A DNA stretch of 28,694 bases from Candidatus Vogelbacteria bacterium CG10_big_fil_rev_8_21_14_0_10_51_16 (lineage in GTDB: Bacteria > Patescibacteriota > Minisyncoccia > Phycocordibacterales > JACRKE01). The notes beneath the pieces were generated by a model, which saw only the letters and a list, made by a program, of their open reading frames with translations, had not been told where the DNA came from and ran no database searches. The position numbers and the translations under genes are program-made. The stretch lies in the NCBI GenBank assembly GCA_002774795.1, contig PCYI01000014.1:1-28694 (forward strand), written 5' to 3'. This document shows positions 7,218 through 14,948 of the stretch, in pieces (within the stretch, counting starts at the first letter, position 1; each line of letters begins with the position of its first letter).

Positions 7218-9248
7218 ATGCTTTCTGAACCCTACATAAACTATTTTGGCGAAGCGGACTATCGTGGCAAGCGCACCAAGTTTGGCATTAAGGCGGAAGA
7301 CCGGGCCAGACATGTCTACGTAATTGGCAAAACGGGCATGGGTAAATCTACTGTGCTCGAAAACATGGCTGTCCAAGACATTCAACGCGGAGAAGGGGTG
7401 GCCTTTATTGACCCTCACGGCGGGACTGCTGAAAAGCTTCTCGACTATATTCCTGCCGAGCGGGTGAAAGATTTAATCTATCTCGCTCCTCATGACCTCG
7501 AGTTTCCGGTGGCCTTTAATATCATGGAGAATTTGGGCAAGGACAAGAATTATCTTGTGGCGAACGGCCTCATCGCAACCTTTAAGAAGATATGGCCCGA
7601 TGTGTGGTCGGCGCGCATGGAGTACATATTAAACAATGTTCTTCTGGCCCTCCTTGAATACCCTGACTCAACTATTCTTGGTGTCAATCGCATGCTTTCT
7701 GATCTTACCTATCGTCGGGCGGTTGTTGATAACGTGAGCGACCCCTCGGTGAGATCTTTTTGGGTTGATGAGTTTGCAAACTATACCGAACGTATGGCGG
7801 CCGAGTCGGTGCCTGCCATCCAAAACAAAATTGGCCAGTTTACCTCCAACCCTTTGATTCGCAATATCGTTGGTCAGCCGAAGTCGACTTTTGATCTGCG
7901 TGAAGTGATGGACAAAAAGAAGATTCTGATTATGAATCTTTCGAAAGGAAGAGTGGGGGAAATCAACGCGAATCTCTTGGGAGGCATGCTTATTACCAAG
8001 ATCTATCTTTCTGCCATGTCCCGAGCTGACAAAAACGCGGCAGAGCTTGCGGCGCTCCCTCCTTTCTATTTTTACGTAGATGAGTTTCAGTCATTCGTAA
8101 ATGACACATTTGCTGACATTCTCTCCGAGGCGCGCAAGTACAAACTTTCTCTTACGATGGCGCACCAGTATATCGAACAGATGCCGGAAGAGGTGCGTGA
8201 CGCGGTGTTTGGAAACGTGGGTACTACCATCGCATTTCGGGTTGGCCCCTTCGACGCGGAGATTCTCGAAAAACTCTTCACTCCCAAGTTTTTAATTGAA
8301 GACATTGTTTCTCTTGGGAGATTTCAGATGTATCTTACTTTAATGATTAATCAGGTTGGGTCTCCTCCTTTCTCGGCGCGTGGGATGCCCCCTATTCCTC
8401 CACCGGCAGAAAGCTTCCATGATCTAGTCATCGAGTCTTCGCGAGAAATGTATGCTCGTCCTCGTGTCGACGTCGAGGCGGAGATTAGTAAGTGGCACGA
8501 ACCCATACAAGGTACGCGTGCCCCAGAAGAGACACTTCGGCCCGGGGGTGGGCGAGGTAGTGGGCCGGGAGGGGGTACAAAGAGTGGTTATGGAGCTCGG
8601 GCAGGGGGTGGCGCGCCCGGGCGAGGGGGCTCGAGTAGCTCGAACAGAGAAGTAAGAGGTCAAGGTGGCTTTGGTCCGCGTTCGAGCTCGGTAGGTCCTG
8701 AAAGACGATTTGGTGATAGTAGAGGAGAAAGAGAGGGTAGGAGTAGTGCGCCCGGGACAAGTGTTGGCACTCAAGGTGCCCATCTCGCTCACGGGTCGCA
8801 GGGGCGCTCTTTGCCAGAAGAAAAATCACCACCTCGGGAGACCATCTCCCTCTCTTCGCTTGCAAAAGATGCGCCCGGGGCGGCGCAGGCCGGTGGCGGG
8901 CAACATTTAAGCGATCTACGTAATACACTGAAGCAGGTATTGTCTAACCAACCCCACTCTATTCCTAACCAGAACTCAGCTTCCGTAAAGAAAGCTCAAT
9001 CACCGCCAGCCGCTTTTGTGGAAACAAACCGAGATAACCACAAAGGGCGCCCCACTCCACGCTCCCCAATAGAAGGAAAAAATCAGATACCGACTTCAGG
9101 CAGAACCTCATCGGGGCCAGGTTTCAGGAACTCAAAAGATGAGTTGCGACCGGCTGGAGACGGTGAAGGTGGCTCCAAAAAACAGAAAGAGATTCCTCGC
9201 GCAGACCTCGAAAAGATGCTTAAGGTCGACATGCCCCCGTTTTCATAG
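7218..9248 (+). CDS. VirD4/TraG-like (TraM-recognition) conjugative ATPase with long disordered tail
   Basis: This 676-residue protein (from 7218) is a P-loop ATPase of the type IV coupling protein group. Walker A is GKTGMGKS (37-44), Walker B is VAFIDPHGG (61-69), and a second acidic motif FYFYVDEFQSF (283-293) matches the TraG/TraM-recognition domain. No N-terminal membrane segment is present, unlike classical VirD4. After about residue 430 the sequence becomes a tail of some 245 residues rich in Gly, Ser, Arg and Pro, ending with ADLEKMLKVDMPPFS. Such proteins are frequent in Patescibacteria and may drive DNA uptake, transfer or pilus functions; no other conjugation gene is seen nearby. 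The alternative start at 7200 adds six residues and is less likely because the -10 lies within them. Confidence 0.88.
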   Translation: MLSEPYINYFGEADYRGKRTKFGIKAEDRARHVYVIGKTGMGKSTVLENMAVQDIQRGEGVAFIDPHGGTAEKLLDYIPAERVKDLIYLAPHDLEFPVAFNIMENLGKDKNYLVANGLIATFKKIWPDVWSARMEYILNNVLLALLEYPDSTILGVNRMLSDLTYRRAVVDNVSDPSVRSFWVDEFANYTERMAAESVPAIQNKIGQFTSNPLIRNIVGQPKSTFDLREVMDKKKILIMNLSKGRVGEINANLLGGMLITKIYLSAMSRADKNAAELAALPPFYFYVDEFQSFVNDTFADILSEARKYKLSLTMAHQYIEQMPEEVRDAVFGNVGTTIAFRVGPFDAEILEKLFTPKFLIEDIVSLGRFQMYLTLMINQVGSPPFSARGMPPIPPPAESFHDLVIESSREMYARPRVDVEAEISKWHEPIQGTRAPEETLRPGGGRGSGPGGGTKSGYGARAGGGAPGRGGSSSSNREVRGQGGFGPRSSSVGPERRFGDSRGEREGRSSAPGTSVGTQGAHLAHGSQGRSLPEEKSPPRETISLSSLAKDAPGAAQAGGGQHLSDLRNTLKQVLSNQPHSIPNQNSASVKKAQSPPAAFVETNRDNHKGRPTPRSPIEGKNQIPTSGRTSSGPGFRNSKDELRPAGDGEGGSKKQKEIPRADLEKMLKVDMPPFS

Positions 9249-9251
9249 ACG

Positions 9252-9288
9252 TTGAATCACGTGCATTTGTGCTGTAAGATGAAGCGCC
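9252..9288 (+). promoter_or_regulatory. Sigma70-type promoter of the first glycosyltransferase
   Basis: TTGAAT (9252-9257), a 17-bp spacer and TAAGAT (9275-9280) are followed by 8 nt and ATG at 9289. The spacing is ideal and the transcript would be leaderless. Confidence 0.6.
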
Positions 9289-10500
9289 ATGAAGCGCGTC
9301 CTCATCATCTCCCTTGCTTGGTACCCTTTTGAGTCCGGAGCAGAGAGTTCTCCCCGCACAATCACTGAGCACTTAGGTGACGAGTATCAGTTTGATGTCA
9401 TTACCTACCGTTTCAAGAAAGAGTGGTCAAAAGTAGAGTCACTTACACAACCACACAAGACTGCCCTTTGTAATGGGCAGTCTTGTGTGTATCGGGTGGG
9501 GGGAGTAAACAAGTATGACTGGATGATACGGGCCTTCTTTAAGGCGATGTTTTTACATCGCAAGAATGCCTATAGTCTGGTTTGGCCCATCATGGCTGCT
9601 TACGCGGGTGGAGTGGCTTATTGGTTTAAGCGTGCTTACCCTCAGGTACCTTTGTTGCTTACCTTGCAAGAAGGTGACCCTTTGGAGCATATTATGCGTC
9701 GGGTGGGTTTTACTCGACCTTTTTTTTGCGATCTTTTTCGTCGCGCCGATGCCGTACAGGCTATTTCGAACTATCTGGCCGACCTAGCTAAGCAGTTGGG
9801 CTTTCTCGGTCTGCCGGTGGTGGTGCCGAATGGGGTAGATATAGAAAAATTCAAAGCACGAAATTCGAAGCACGAAACAAATCATAAAGACCAAGATCTT
9901 AAAAACAAAAACGGAGATTCAGCATCACTACAAACCACAGACTACAAACTAAAAACTGAAAAGGAGATTGTCCTCATAAACACCTCGCGACTCGTCTACA
10001 AAAACGCGCATGACATAGTCATCAGGGCCCTTGTCCATCTTCCTGAACAGGTGATCTACGAAAATGTGTCACAGCAAGGAGATTTGCGAGACGAATTACT
10101 CGCTCTTGCAAAACGAGAAGGAGTGGCACATCGGGTTTTTCTAGAGCCGGCTCTTTCTCTTGATGACATTCCGGCCTGGCTTGCCACGGGGGACATCTTT
10201 GTCCGGCCTTCGCGCAGCGAAGGGCTCGGCACCTCTTTCTTGGAAGCCATGGCGGCCGGTTTACCGGTCGTAGCAACGCCCGTCGGGGGCATTCCGGACT
10301 TCCTCGCGGATGGGGTAACTGGACTCTTTGCCAAGGTGGATGATCCTGAGAGTGTGGCCGACTGCGTTAAACGGCTCATCGCCGATGAGCAGTTACGGGA
10401 GCGCTTGCGCGAGAATGCTCGGCGCATGGTGCGCGAGCGCTACACTTGGGATGTGGTGGCCATCAAGATGCGCGCCCTCCTCAGTTCTATTTTAGCCTGA
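9289..10500 (+). CDS. GT4-family glycosyltransferase with in-frame repeat insertion
   Basis: This 403-residue GT-B enzyme should transfer a sugar from a nucleotide donor to a growing glycan at the inner membrane face. The N-terminal domain ends in VVVPNGVDIEKFK. The C-terminal donor domain shows the retaining E-x7-E motif EGLGTSFLE (E311, E319) followed by AMAAGLPVVATPVGGIPDFL. The linker between domains (about residues 189-224) is lengthened by a Lys/Asn/Thr-rich low-complexity stretch encoded by degenerate 7-/14-bp repeats (9854-9955). It is an insertion at the place where most relatives go straight from the VxNGVD motif to the next strand. The reading frame is preserved. It is followed by a very strong hairpin, so it is probably monocistronic. 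Confidence 0.92.
   Translation: MKRVLIISLAWYPFESGAESSPRTITEHLGDEYQFDVITYRFKKEWSKVESLTQPHKTALCNGQSCVYRVGGVNKYDWMIRAFFKAMFLHRKNAYSLVWPIMAAYAGGVAYWFKRAYPQVPLLLTLQEGDPLEHIMRRVGFTRPFFCDLFRRADAVQAISNYLADLAKQLGFLGLPVVVPNGVDIEKFKARNSKHETNHKDQDLKNKNGDSASLQTTDYKLKTEKEIVLINTSRLVYKNAHDIVIRALVHLPEQVIYENVSQQGDLRDELLALAKREGVAHRVFLEPALSLDDIPAWLATGDIFVRPSRSEGLGTSFLEAMAAGLPVVATPVGGIPDFLADGVTGLFAKVDDPESVADCVKRLIADEQLRERLRENARRMVRERYTWDVVAIKMRALLSSILA
9854..9955 (+). repeat. Heptamer-period repeats inside a glycosyltransferase gene
   Basis: AAGCACGAAATTCG (9854-9867) recurs with period 14 at 9868-9881 with changes. After an A-rich stretch come CTACAAA, CCACAGA, CTACAAA and CTAAAAA (9928-9955), a clear 7-bp period. 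All of it is translated in frame as the interdomain linker. The CTACAAA unit matches the intergenic repeat at 7138-7158. Confidence 0.75.
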
Positions 10501-10517
10501 CATATAGCCATATTCTA

Positions 10518-10618
10518 CACAATATACCCAGACTGTCCGAAAACAGGCCCGGAGGCCTTGCTTCCCAATGCATCTGGAAGCAAGGCCTCTTGTTTTCGGA
10601 CAGTCTGGGTATATTGTG
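10518..10618. terminator. Very long hairpin, probable bidirectional terminator
   Basis: The left arm 10518-10565 and right arm 10576-10618 pair over about 42 bp with one 5-nt bulge (around 10546-10551) and a 10-nt loop. The inner part is a GC-rich stem (AGGCCTTGCTTCC / GGAAGCAAGGCCT) followed by CTTGTTTT, the standard terminator form; the outer part pairs the matching A- and T-tracts and then continues through GACTGTCCG to CACAATATA. It ends the 9289 gene. The extended outer arms are longer than a terminator needs and would also fit a small MITE-like repeat, though no target duplication was seen. Confidence 0.6.
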
Positions 10619-10661
10619 ATTTTAGAGATTGGAATATTGACTAGTGAAAGCTGTTTGGTTT

Positions 10662-10676
10662 TGCTACACTTGTCCG
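10662..10676 (+). promoter_or_regulatory. Extended -10, leaderless promoter of the GtrA-GT4 gene
   Basis: TG-C-TACACT (10662-10670) is followed by TGTCCG and ATG at 10677. This favours 10677 over the in-frame ATG at 10644, which lies upstream of the promoter. Confidence 0.55.
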
Positions 10677-12272
10677 ATGGTCATGATCTTGCGGCTATAT
10701 GAATGGCTCCGTCGTTTTCTGGCGACCACCTATCCTCGCTTGTTTCCTTACCTCGATCGACACAAACGAATTATCAAATACGGCATTGCGGGTGGGACGG
10801 CGGGAGTGACAGACCTGGCCTTGCTCTATTTTTTTACAGAAGTTGCTGGCTTTCACTACCTCTTTTCCTCCACGCTTGCTTTCGTTGTGGCCTTTGCAAT
10901 CAGCTTCTTCCTGCAAAAACTGTGGACCTTCCGAGATGATTCGATGGAACGGGTGCACACACAGGCGATCATCTATTTGATGGTCGCTCTCGCCAATCTG
11001 GGGATGAATACTCTCCTCATGTATCTACTAGTCTCACTTTCTGGCCTCTGGTATATATTTGCTCAGGTAGTGGCCTCTCTTGCCATTGCCAGCTACACCT
11101 TCTTTATCAACAAGCTCTACATCTTTCGTAAGCGTCATCGTGAGGATTCAAACGACGTCCAACTGTCCGCGCAAAATAGTTCTGCTACCACGCCACTCAC
11201 TATACTTTTAGCCGCCGCCCAGTATCCGCCTGCTGCCGGGGGCCCTCCCTTGCACGCCCACACCTATTTCACGCGCTTTCCGGAGCATGGCTTTCGGGTG
11301 CGTAAAGAGGTTTTTGCCGACCTGCTTTGGCTTCCTTTTGGGGTGCGGCAGGCGGTCTACCTACTGCGCGTCTTGCGATCTTCTTTAGGGGTTGACGCAA
11401 TCTACTCTTTCGACGCTTCGTCTTCCGGTTGGGCCGCTTTTATTACCGCTTTTGTTTTGCGAAAACCTCTGATTTATCGAGTGGGGGGCGACAGAGTGTG
11501 GGAGTTGGTGGCCGAGAGGGGAGACACCCGTCTTTCCGTGCGCGCATGGTATGCCTCTGGAGCTCATCGTCGCCGAGCGATGTACTGGCTCACAAAGTTC
11601 TCCCTACATCGGGCCGATGTGATAATTGTGACCACGGAGTTGTTGGTCGAGTTGTATCGTGAGTGGTACGGTATTCCGTCGGCGCGTTTGCGGGTCGTCA
11701 CCAACCCGCTTCCGGAAAAAATCGAGGAGGGCTTTGTCGAGGCCAAACAGAGCCTTGTTTTTTCCAGTCGCTTGGTAGCTTACAAAAATCTTGACACTGT
11801 TATCCGCGCGCTCGCCGGTTTGCGGCGAGAGTTCCCGCGACTCTCACTCGTCCTTATCGGCGATGGGCCCGAGCGTGAACGGTTAGAGGAGTTGGTCGCC
11901 GAAGGGGGGAATGAGCAGGCGGTGCATTTCCTTGGAAAGACCGGCGAAGATGTGCCGTTGCTTGAGACGCGAGCATGCCTCGCCACCATTGCACCAGCGG
12001 CCAGTGAATTTTGCCCAAACTATGTCTTGCGCGGGATAGCCTATGGGAAGCCCTTTCTAATCAGCCGTGAGCACGGCCTGCCATTCAAGGTCCCGGAAGA
12101 GTACCTTATCGACCCCGATAACCCGCAGGCGATAGTCGCAAAGATACGCGCACTCCTTTCCGAAGAGGGTTATCTACGAGCCAAGCAGTGGATTGCCAAT
12201 CTCGACTATAAGCAAACCTGGGAGGATGTGATACGCGAGAATGTCAAAATAATCAGAGAGCTTGTCGGGTGA
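10677..12272 (+). CDS. GtrA-like membrane domain fused to a GT4 glycosyltransferase
   Basis: This 531-residue protein starts at 10677. Residues about 30-151 form a four-helix GtrA domain with RIIKYGIAGGTAGVTD (31-46), SFFLQKLWTFRD (76-87) and YTFFINKLYIFRK (140-152). GtrA proteins are thought to help move lipid-linked sugars (polyprenyl-phosphate glucose) across the membrane. After a polar linker (152-172), residues 173-531 form a GT-B glycosyltransferase beginning LTILLAAAQYPPAAGG. In the donor domain the usual E-x7-E is altered: the aligned segment SEFCPNYVLRGIAYGKP has the first Glu but Arg in place of the second, so activity or donor choice may differ. The fusion suggests that one protein handles both glycosylation and translocation or membrane anchoring. 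The start at 10644 would add 11 residues and is less likely. Confidence 0.88.
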   Translation: MVMILRLYEWLRRFLATTYPRLFPYLDRHKRIIKYGIAGGTAGVTDLALLYFFTEVAGFHYLFSSTLAFVVAFAISFFLQKLWTFRDDSMERVHTQAIIYLMVALANLGMNTLLMYLLVSLSGLWYIFAQVVASLAIASYTFFINKLYIFRKRHREDSNDVQLSAQNSSATTPLTILLAAAQYPPAAGGPPLHAHTYFTRFPEHGFRVRKEVFADLLWLPFGVRQAVYLLRVLRSSLGVDAIYSFDASSSGWAAFITAFVLRKPLIYRVGGDRVWELVAERGDTRLSVRAWYASGAHRRRAMYWLTKFSLHRADVIIVTTELLVELYREWYGIPSARLRVVTNPLPEKIEEGFVEAKQSLVFSSRLVAYKNLDTVIRALAGLRREFPRLSLVLIGDGPERERLEELVAEGGNEQAVHFLGKTGEDVPLLETRACLATIAPAASEFCPNYVLRGIAYGKPFLISREHGLPFKVPEEYLIDPDNPQAIVAKIRALLSEEGYLRAKQWIANLDYKQTWEDVIRENVKIIRELVG

Positions 12273-12295
12273 TGCTTTTGCGGATGTTTGGCATG

Positions 12296-12310
12296 TGCTA
12301 TACTGTACAT
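12296..12310 (+). promoter_or_regulatory. Extended -10, leaderless promoter of the MntA/HepT pair
   Basis: TG-C-TATACT (12296-12304) is followed by GTACAT and ATG at 12311. The in-frame ATG at 12269 overlaps the previous gene and lies upstream of this promoter, so 12311 is chosen as start. Confidence 0.6.
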
Positions 12311-12718
12311 ATGGAGATCAGTCAAGAACAACGGGAAAAGATAGCAGAGCTGGCCGAGCGCTATCAGTTGCGCTTGGTGTTGCTTTTCGGCTCGCAAGCG
12401 ACCGGCCTCACGCACCCTCAAAGTGACGTGGATATCGGTTTTTTGGCAGAGCGTCCCATCGAAGATTATACGACACGCTTCAATATGGAAGAAGAGGTGA
12501 GGCACATTTTCAATCGGGGAGATTTGGAGTTAGTGGATTTGAGCGCTACAACACCGCTCTTACAGCGGAATGCCTCACGCGATGGCGTTTTGCTCTATGA
12601 ATCAGAAAAAGGTAATTTTGTGAGATTCCAAGTAATAGCCCTGCGCCAGTTTATCGAAACAGCCCCCCTGCGCCGATTGCGCCACGAGCGTATACAGGAA
12701 TTAGTTAAATCACTATAG
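12311..12718 (+). CDS. mntA: MntA-type minimal nucleotidyltransferase antitoxin
   Basis: This 135-residue protein carries the minimal nucleotidyltransferase signature G27-S28-x10-D39-V40-D41 (GSQATGLTHPQSDVD), the exact GSx10DxD spacing of MntA. In studied type VII systems MntA inactivates the partner HEPN toxin by adding AMP groups to the tyrosine of its RX4HXY motif. The next gene, 3 nt downstream, encodes such a toxin with that tyrosine present. The pair sits between two glycosyltransferase genes, all on the same strand, with its own leaderless promoter. The family assignment is strong; activity is inferred. Confidence 0.9.
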   Translation: MEISQEQREKIAELAERYQLRLVLLFGSQATGLTHPQSDVDIGFLAERPIEDYTTRFNMEEEVRHIFNRGDLELVDLSATTPLLQRNASRDGVLLYESEKGNFVRFQVIALRQFIETAPLRRLRHERIQELVKSL

Positions 12719-12721
12719 CTT

Positions 12722-13159
12722 ATGGATAAAGATTTCATTGAGGCAAAGATAGAAAACATAGGTTTGTATCTTAAAGGAATCATGCCGCTACTCGAAAGAG
12801 AAACGGCAATCATCGTCCACGACGATCTTGTACGCTCCGCTATCGAAAGAAAGGCCCAACTTATTGTTGATGCCGCTATTGACATTAACACCTATATTAT
12901 CACCACGCATAAGTTTAGGACTCCGGACGATTACTTTAACACTTTCATTATCCTCGGTGAAGAACAAATTTTAGATGAGATTTTTGCCAGAAAGATTGCC
13001 GCTTCGGTAAGATTTCGCAACCAGATTGTCCACAACTACGAAAAGATGAGCAAGACGGAGATGGTTGATAAAATTAAGGAGAATATCGAGGACTACAGGA
13101 CATACGTTAAAGAAATCCTTGCCTATATTGAGCGGAACAAGCAAGCCCCGTCACCCTAG
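12722..13159 (+). CDS. hepT: HepT-type HEPN toxin (RNase)
   Basis: This 145-residue all-helical HEPN protein contains the RX4HXY motif R99-N-Q-I-V-H104-N-Y106, the catalytic site of HEPN ribonucleases and the AMPylation target (Y106) of the MntA antitoxin. The partner gene ends 3 nt before it. The proteins together match the MntA/HepT type VII toxin-antitoxin family in gene order, size and motifs. The family cuts RNA, including tRNA ends in studied members. The stop codon is part of the -10 box of the next gene. Confidence 0.9.
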   Translation: MDKDFIEAKIENIGLYLKGIMPLLERETAIIVHDDLVRSAIERKAQLIVDAAIDINTYIITTHKFRTPDDYFNTFIILGEEQILDEIFARKIAASVRFRNQIVHNYEKMSKTEMVDKIKENIEDYRTYVKEILAYIERNKQAPSP

Positions 13160-13168
13160 ACTCTTTCC
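13157..13168 (+). promoter_or_regulatory. Putative leaderless -10 of the next glycosyltransferase
   Basis: TAGACT (13157-13162), overlapping the hepT stop codon, is followed by CTTTCC and ATG at 13169. The same TAGACT-N6-ATG arrangement is found at murC. No good -35 was found, so confidence is modest. Confidence 0.4.
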
Positions 13169-14305
13169 ATGCGTGTTTTAATGTTTACCCTAGATCCTAA
13201 GATGGCCGACCAGCAAAGCGCGGTGCGGGCTCGCCATCGGGAGTACGCGGAACAGCTCCATGAACTGGTGGTCGTCGTACTCGCAAAGACTGGTCGAACC
13301 GGAACGGAGCAGATAGGGCCACTGACGCTTGTCTACCGGCCCCAAGGAGGCCGTTTTAAGGCCCTATACTGGCTCACAGGGCTTGTTTGGGGGGTAAAAG
13401 AGGGTAAGCGCCAGCTCGCTCGCTTAAGGGTCGCGGGAGGCTGTGTGGTGGTGTCGAGCCCGGAGCCGTTTGGGGTGGGTCTGATTGCCTACTTGGTGGC
13501 TTGGTCGGCGTGCGCGCCTCTGCATATTCAAGTTCACACCGACATCTCCTCAAAAGCGTGGCAGAGGGAGAGCGTTAAAAACCGCCTTTTCCTGCTTCTG
13601 GCCAAGTTTCTTTTGCCTCGGGCGCAAGGTGTCCGCGTCGTTTCGGCACGAGTGAAAAGATTCCTCGTAGAGTTACGAGTCATGAGTCACGAGTCACGAA
13701 TAAGGGCGCTTCCTGTTTTTGTGGACACGGAAAAGTTTCGCGTCGCCACGCCCGCCTTTGACCTCAAGAAAAAGTACCCGCAGTTTGAGCAGATTGTACT
13801 TGTGGTCTCACGGCTGGTTCCTGAAAAACGAGTTGACTTAGCGATACAAGTTTTTGCCGAGGTACACAAAACATTTCCAAAAACGGGACTGATTATCGTC
13901 GGCGAAGGCCCCGAACGCGCGAATCTTGAATCTAGAATCTCGGATCTCGAATCACTACGCCCTACGCCCTACGCCCTACGCCCCAGCATTGTCTTCGCGG
14001 GATGGAGCAATGATCTTGCTTCTTACTACAAGGGCGCCGACGTCCTTCTCGTCACCTCCAAGTACGAAGGTTATGGCATGCAGATAGTGGAAGCTCTCGC
14101 TTCCGGTTGCCCGGTGGTTTCGACCGATGTTGGCATTGCGAGGGAAGCGGGAGCCACTGTTGTTGAAAATGAAGAAGAACTTGCCCCGGCTTTAGAGGAT
14201 ACTCTTCGCCACAAATCGAAAGGGGAGCTCCGGCCCGACAGCACCATTTCGAAACAAGACTATCTGGATCGCTGGCGAAAATCTCTGGAGCAGTGCCTGT
14301 CTTGA
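13169..14305 (+). CDS. GT4-family glycosyltransferase with two in-frame repeat insertions
   Basis: This 378-residue GT-B transferase has the donor-domain signature SKYEGYGMQIVEALASGCPVVSTDVG in pieces: E-x7-E is EGYGMQIVE. IIVGEGPER precedes the last part. Two low-complexity inserts interrupt the fold at loops. LRVMSHESRIRA (about 168-179), just before FVDTEKF, is encoded by three AYGAGTC heptamers. NLESRISDLESLRPTPYALRPS (about 251-272), between GEGPER and VFAGW, is encoded by five GAATCTN-like heptamers and three GCCCTAC heptamers. All preserve the frame. The enzyme probably adds one sugar of the surface polysaccharide; donor and acceptor cannot be read from the sequence. Confidence 0.9.
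   Translation: MRVLMFTLDPKMADQQSAVRARHREYAEQLHELVVVVLAKTGRTGTEQIGPLTLVYRPQGGRFKALYWLTGLVWGVKEGKRQLARLRVAGGCVVVSSPEPFGVGLIAYLVAWSACAPLHIQVHTDISSKAWQRESVKNRLFLLLAKFLLPRAQGVRVVSARVKRFLVELRVMSHESRIRALPVFVDTEKFRVATPAFDLKKKYPQFEQIVLVVSRLVPEKRVDLAIQVFAEVHKTFPKTGLIIVGEGPERANLESRISDLESLRPTPYALRPSIVFAGWSNDLASYYKGADVLLVTSKYEGYGMQIVEALASGCPVVSTDVGIAREAGATVVENEEELAPALEDTLRHKSKGELRPDSTISKQDYLDRWRKSLEQCLS
13675..13702 (+). repeat. AYGAGTC heptamer repeat inside a glycosyltransferase gene
   Basis: ACGAGTC, ATGAGTC, ACGAGTC and a partial ACGAATA follow one another with a strict 7-bp period. They are translated in frame within the interdomain segment of the glycosyltransferase. Confidence 0.8.
13921..13983 (+). 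repeat. Two adjoining heptamer arrays inside a glycosyltransferase gene
   Basis: GAATCTT, GAATCTA, GAATCTC, GGATCTC and GAATCAC (13921-13955) are followed by three exact GCCCTAC units (13959-13979) and a partial one. The GCCCTAC unit is the same as in the intergenic array at 15704-15759. Confidence 0.85.
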
Positions 14306-14309
14306 GCTC

Positions 14310-14351
14310 TTGATTTATTTATGCGTTACATTATACTGTACATATAAGTAC
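14310..14351 (+). promoter_or_regulatory. Promoter of the AbiE pair
   Basis: TTGATT (14310-14315), a 16-bp spacer and TATACT (14332-14337) precede the ATG at 14352 by 14 nt, giving a leader of about 8 nt. The palindromic GTACATATAAGTAC overlaps the start region and could be an operator for the AbiEi-like regulator. Confidence 0.55.
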
Positions 14352-14948
14352 ATGATAAAGAAACACTCAAAAATGGATTCTAGGGTTTCTGCGGCTAATC
14401 GTATAGCTATTTTGGCATCTAAGGATGAAATTCTATTTCATATTTCGGATGTAGCAAATTTATGGGAGGTCACCGATAAAAACGTCCTGCGCAAGATGCT
14501 GTCGAGATATACTCAACGAGGGCTTATGGTGCGCGTTCATCGTGGTTTTTATTCTCTCAAAAAGATTTCAGAAATTGATCCATATCTCCTGGGGGTGAAG
14601 GCTCTTCATGGCCCCGCTTATATATCGTGCGAAACAATTTTATTTCGAGACGGAATTATTAATCAGCCTGCGCAGGGGATTACTATCGTCAGTAGTGTCT
14701 CAAAATATTTTACCATTGCCGGTATTGCATATAAATCAAGAAAGATGCGTGATGAGTTTTTGTTTAACAATGCCGGAATCGAGGTACAGAGCGGGGTTCG
14801 CGTGGCATCCTCCGCGCGTGCAATTGCTGACATTTATTATTTCAACCCGCGTAAATATCTTGACGCACTCGGCTCGAGCCTCGTTGATATGGACGAAGTA
14901 CGAGAGATACAAAAAGCAGTTGGTTTCAAGCTGTCAAAAAAGTCATGA
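14352..14948 (+). CDS. abiEi: AbiEi-like antitoxin / winged-helix regulator (type IV TA)
   Basis: This protein has 198 residues from the ATG at 14352; the in-frame ATG at 14310 lies in the -35 box and is rejected. An N-terminal winged-helix region (about 15-70: ISDVANLWEVTDKNVLRKMLSR, then GLMVRVHRGFYSLKK) is followed by the AbiEi C-terminal region with AYISCETIL and ASSARAIADIYY. AbiEi proteins repress their operon and counteract the AbiEii nucleotidyltransferase. The ATGA overlap with the next gene at 14945-14948 indicates translational coupling. Phage-defence function is known for relatives, not shown here. Confidence 0.85.
   Translation: MIKKHSKMDSRVSAANRIAILASKDEILFHISDVANLWEVTDKNVLRKMLSRYTQRGLMVRVHRGFYSLKKISEIDPYLLGVKALHGPAYISCETILFRDGIINQPAQGITIVSSVSKYFTIAGIAYKSRKMRDEFLFNNAGIEVQSGVRVASSARAIADIYYFNPRKYLDALGSSLVDMDEVREIQKAVGFKLSKKS

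Noticed and set aside
10644..10676. Upstream ATG for the GtrA-GT4 gene
   Set aside because: It lies upstream of the extended -10 (10662-10670), so it would not be in the mRNA.
12269..12310. Upstream ATG for mntA overlapping the GtrA-GT4 gene
   Set aside because: The family N-terminus begins at MEISQEQ (12311) and a leaderless promoter lies between.
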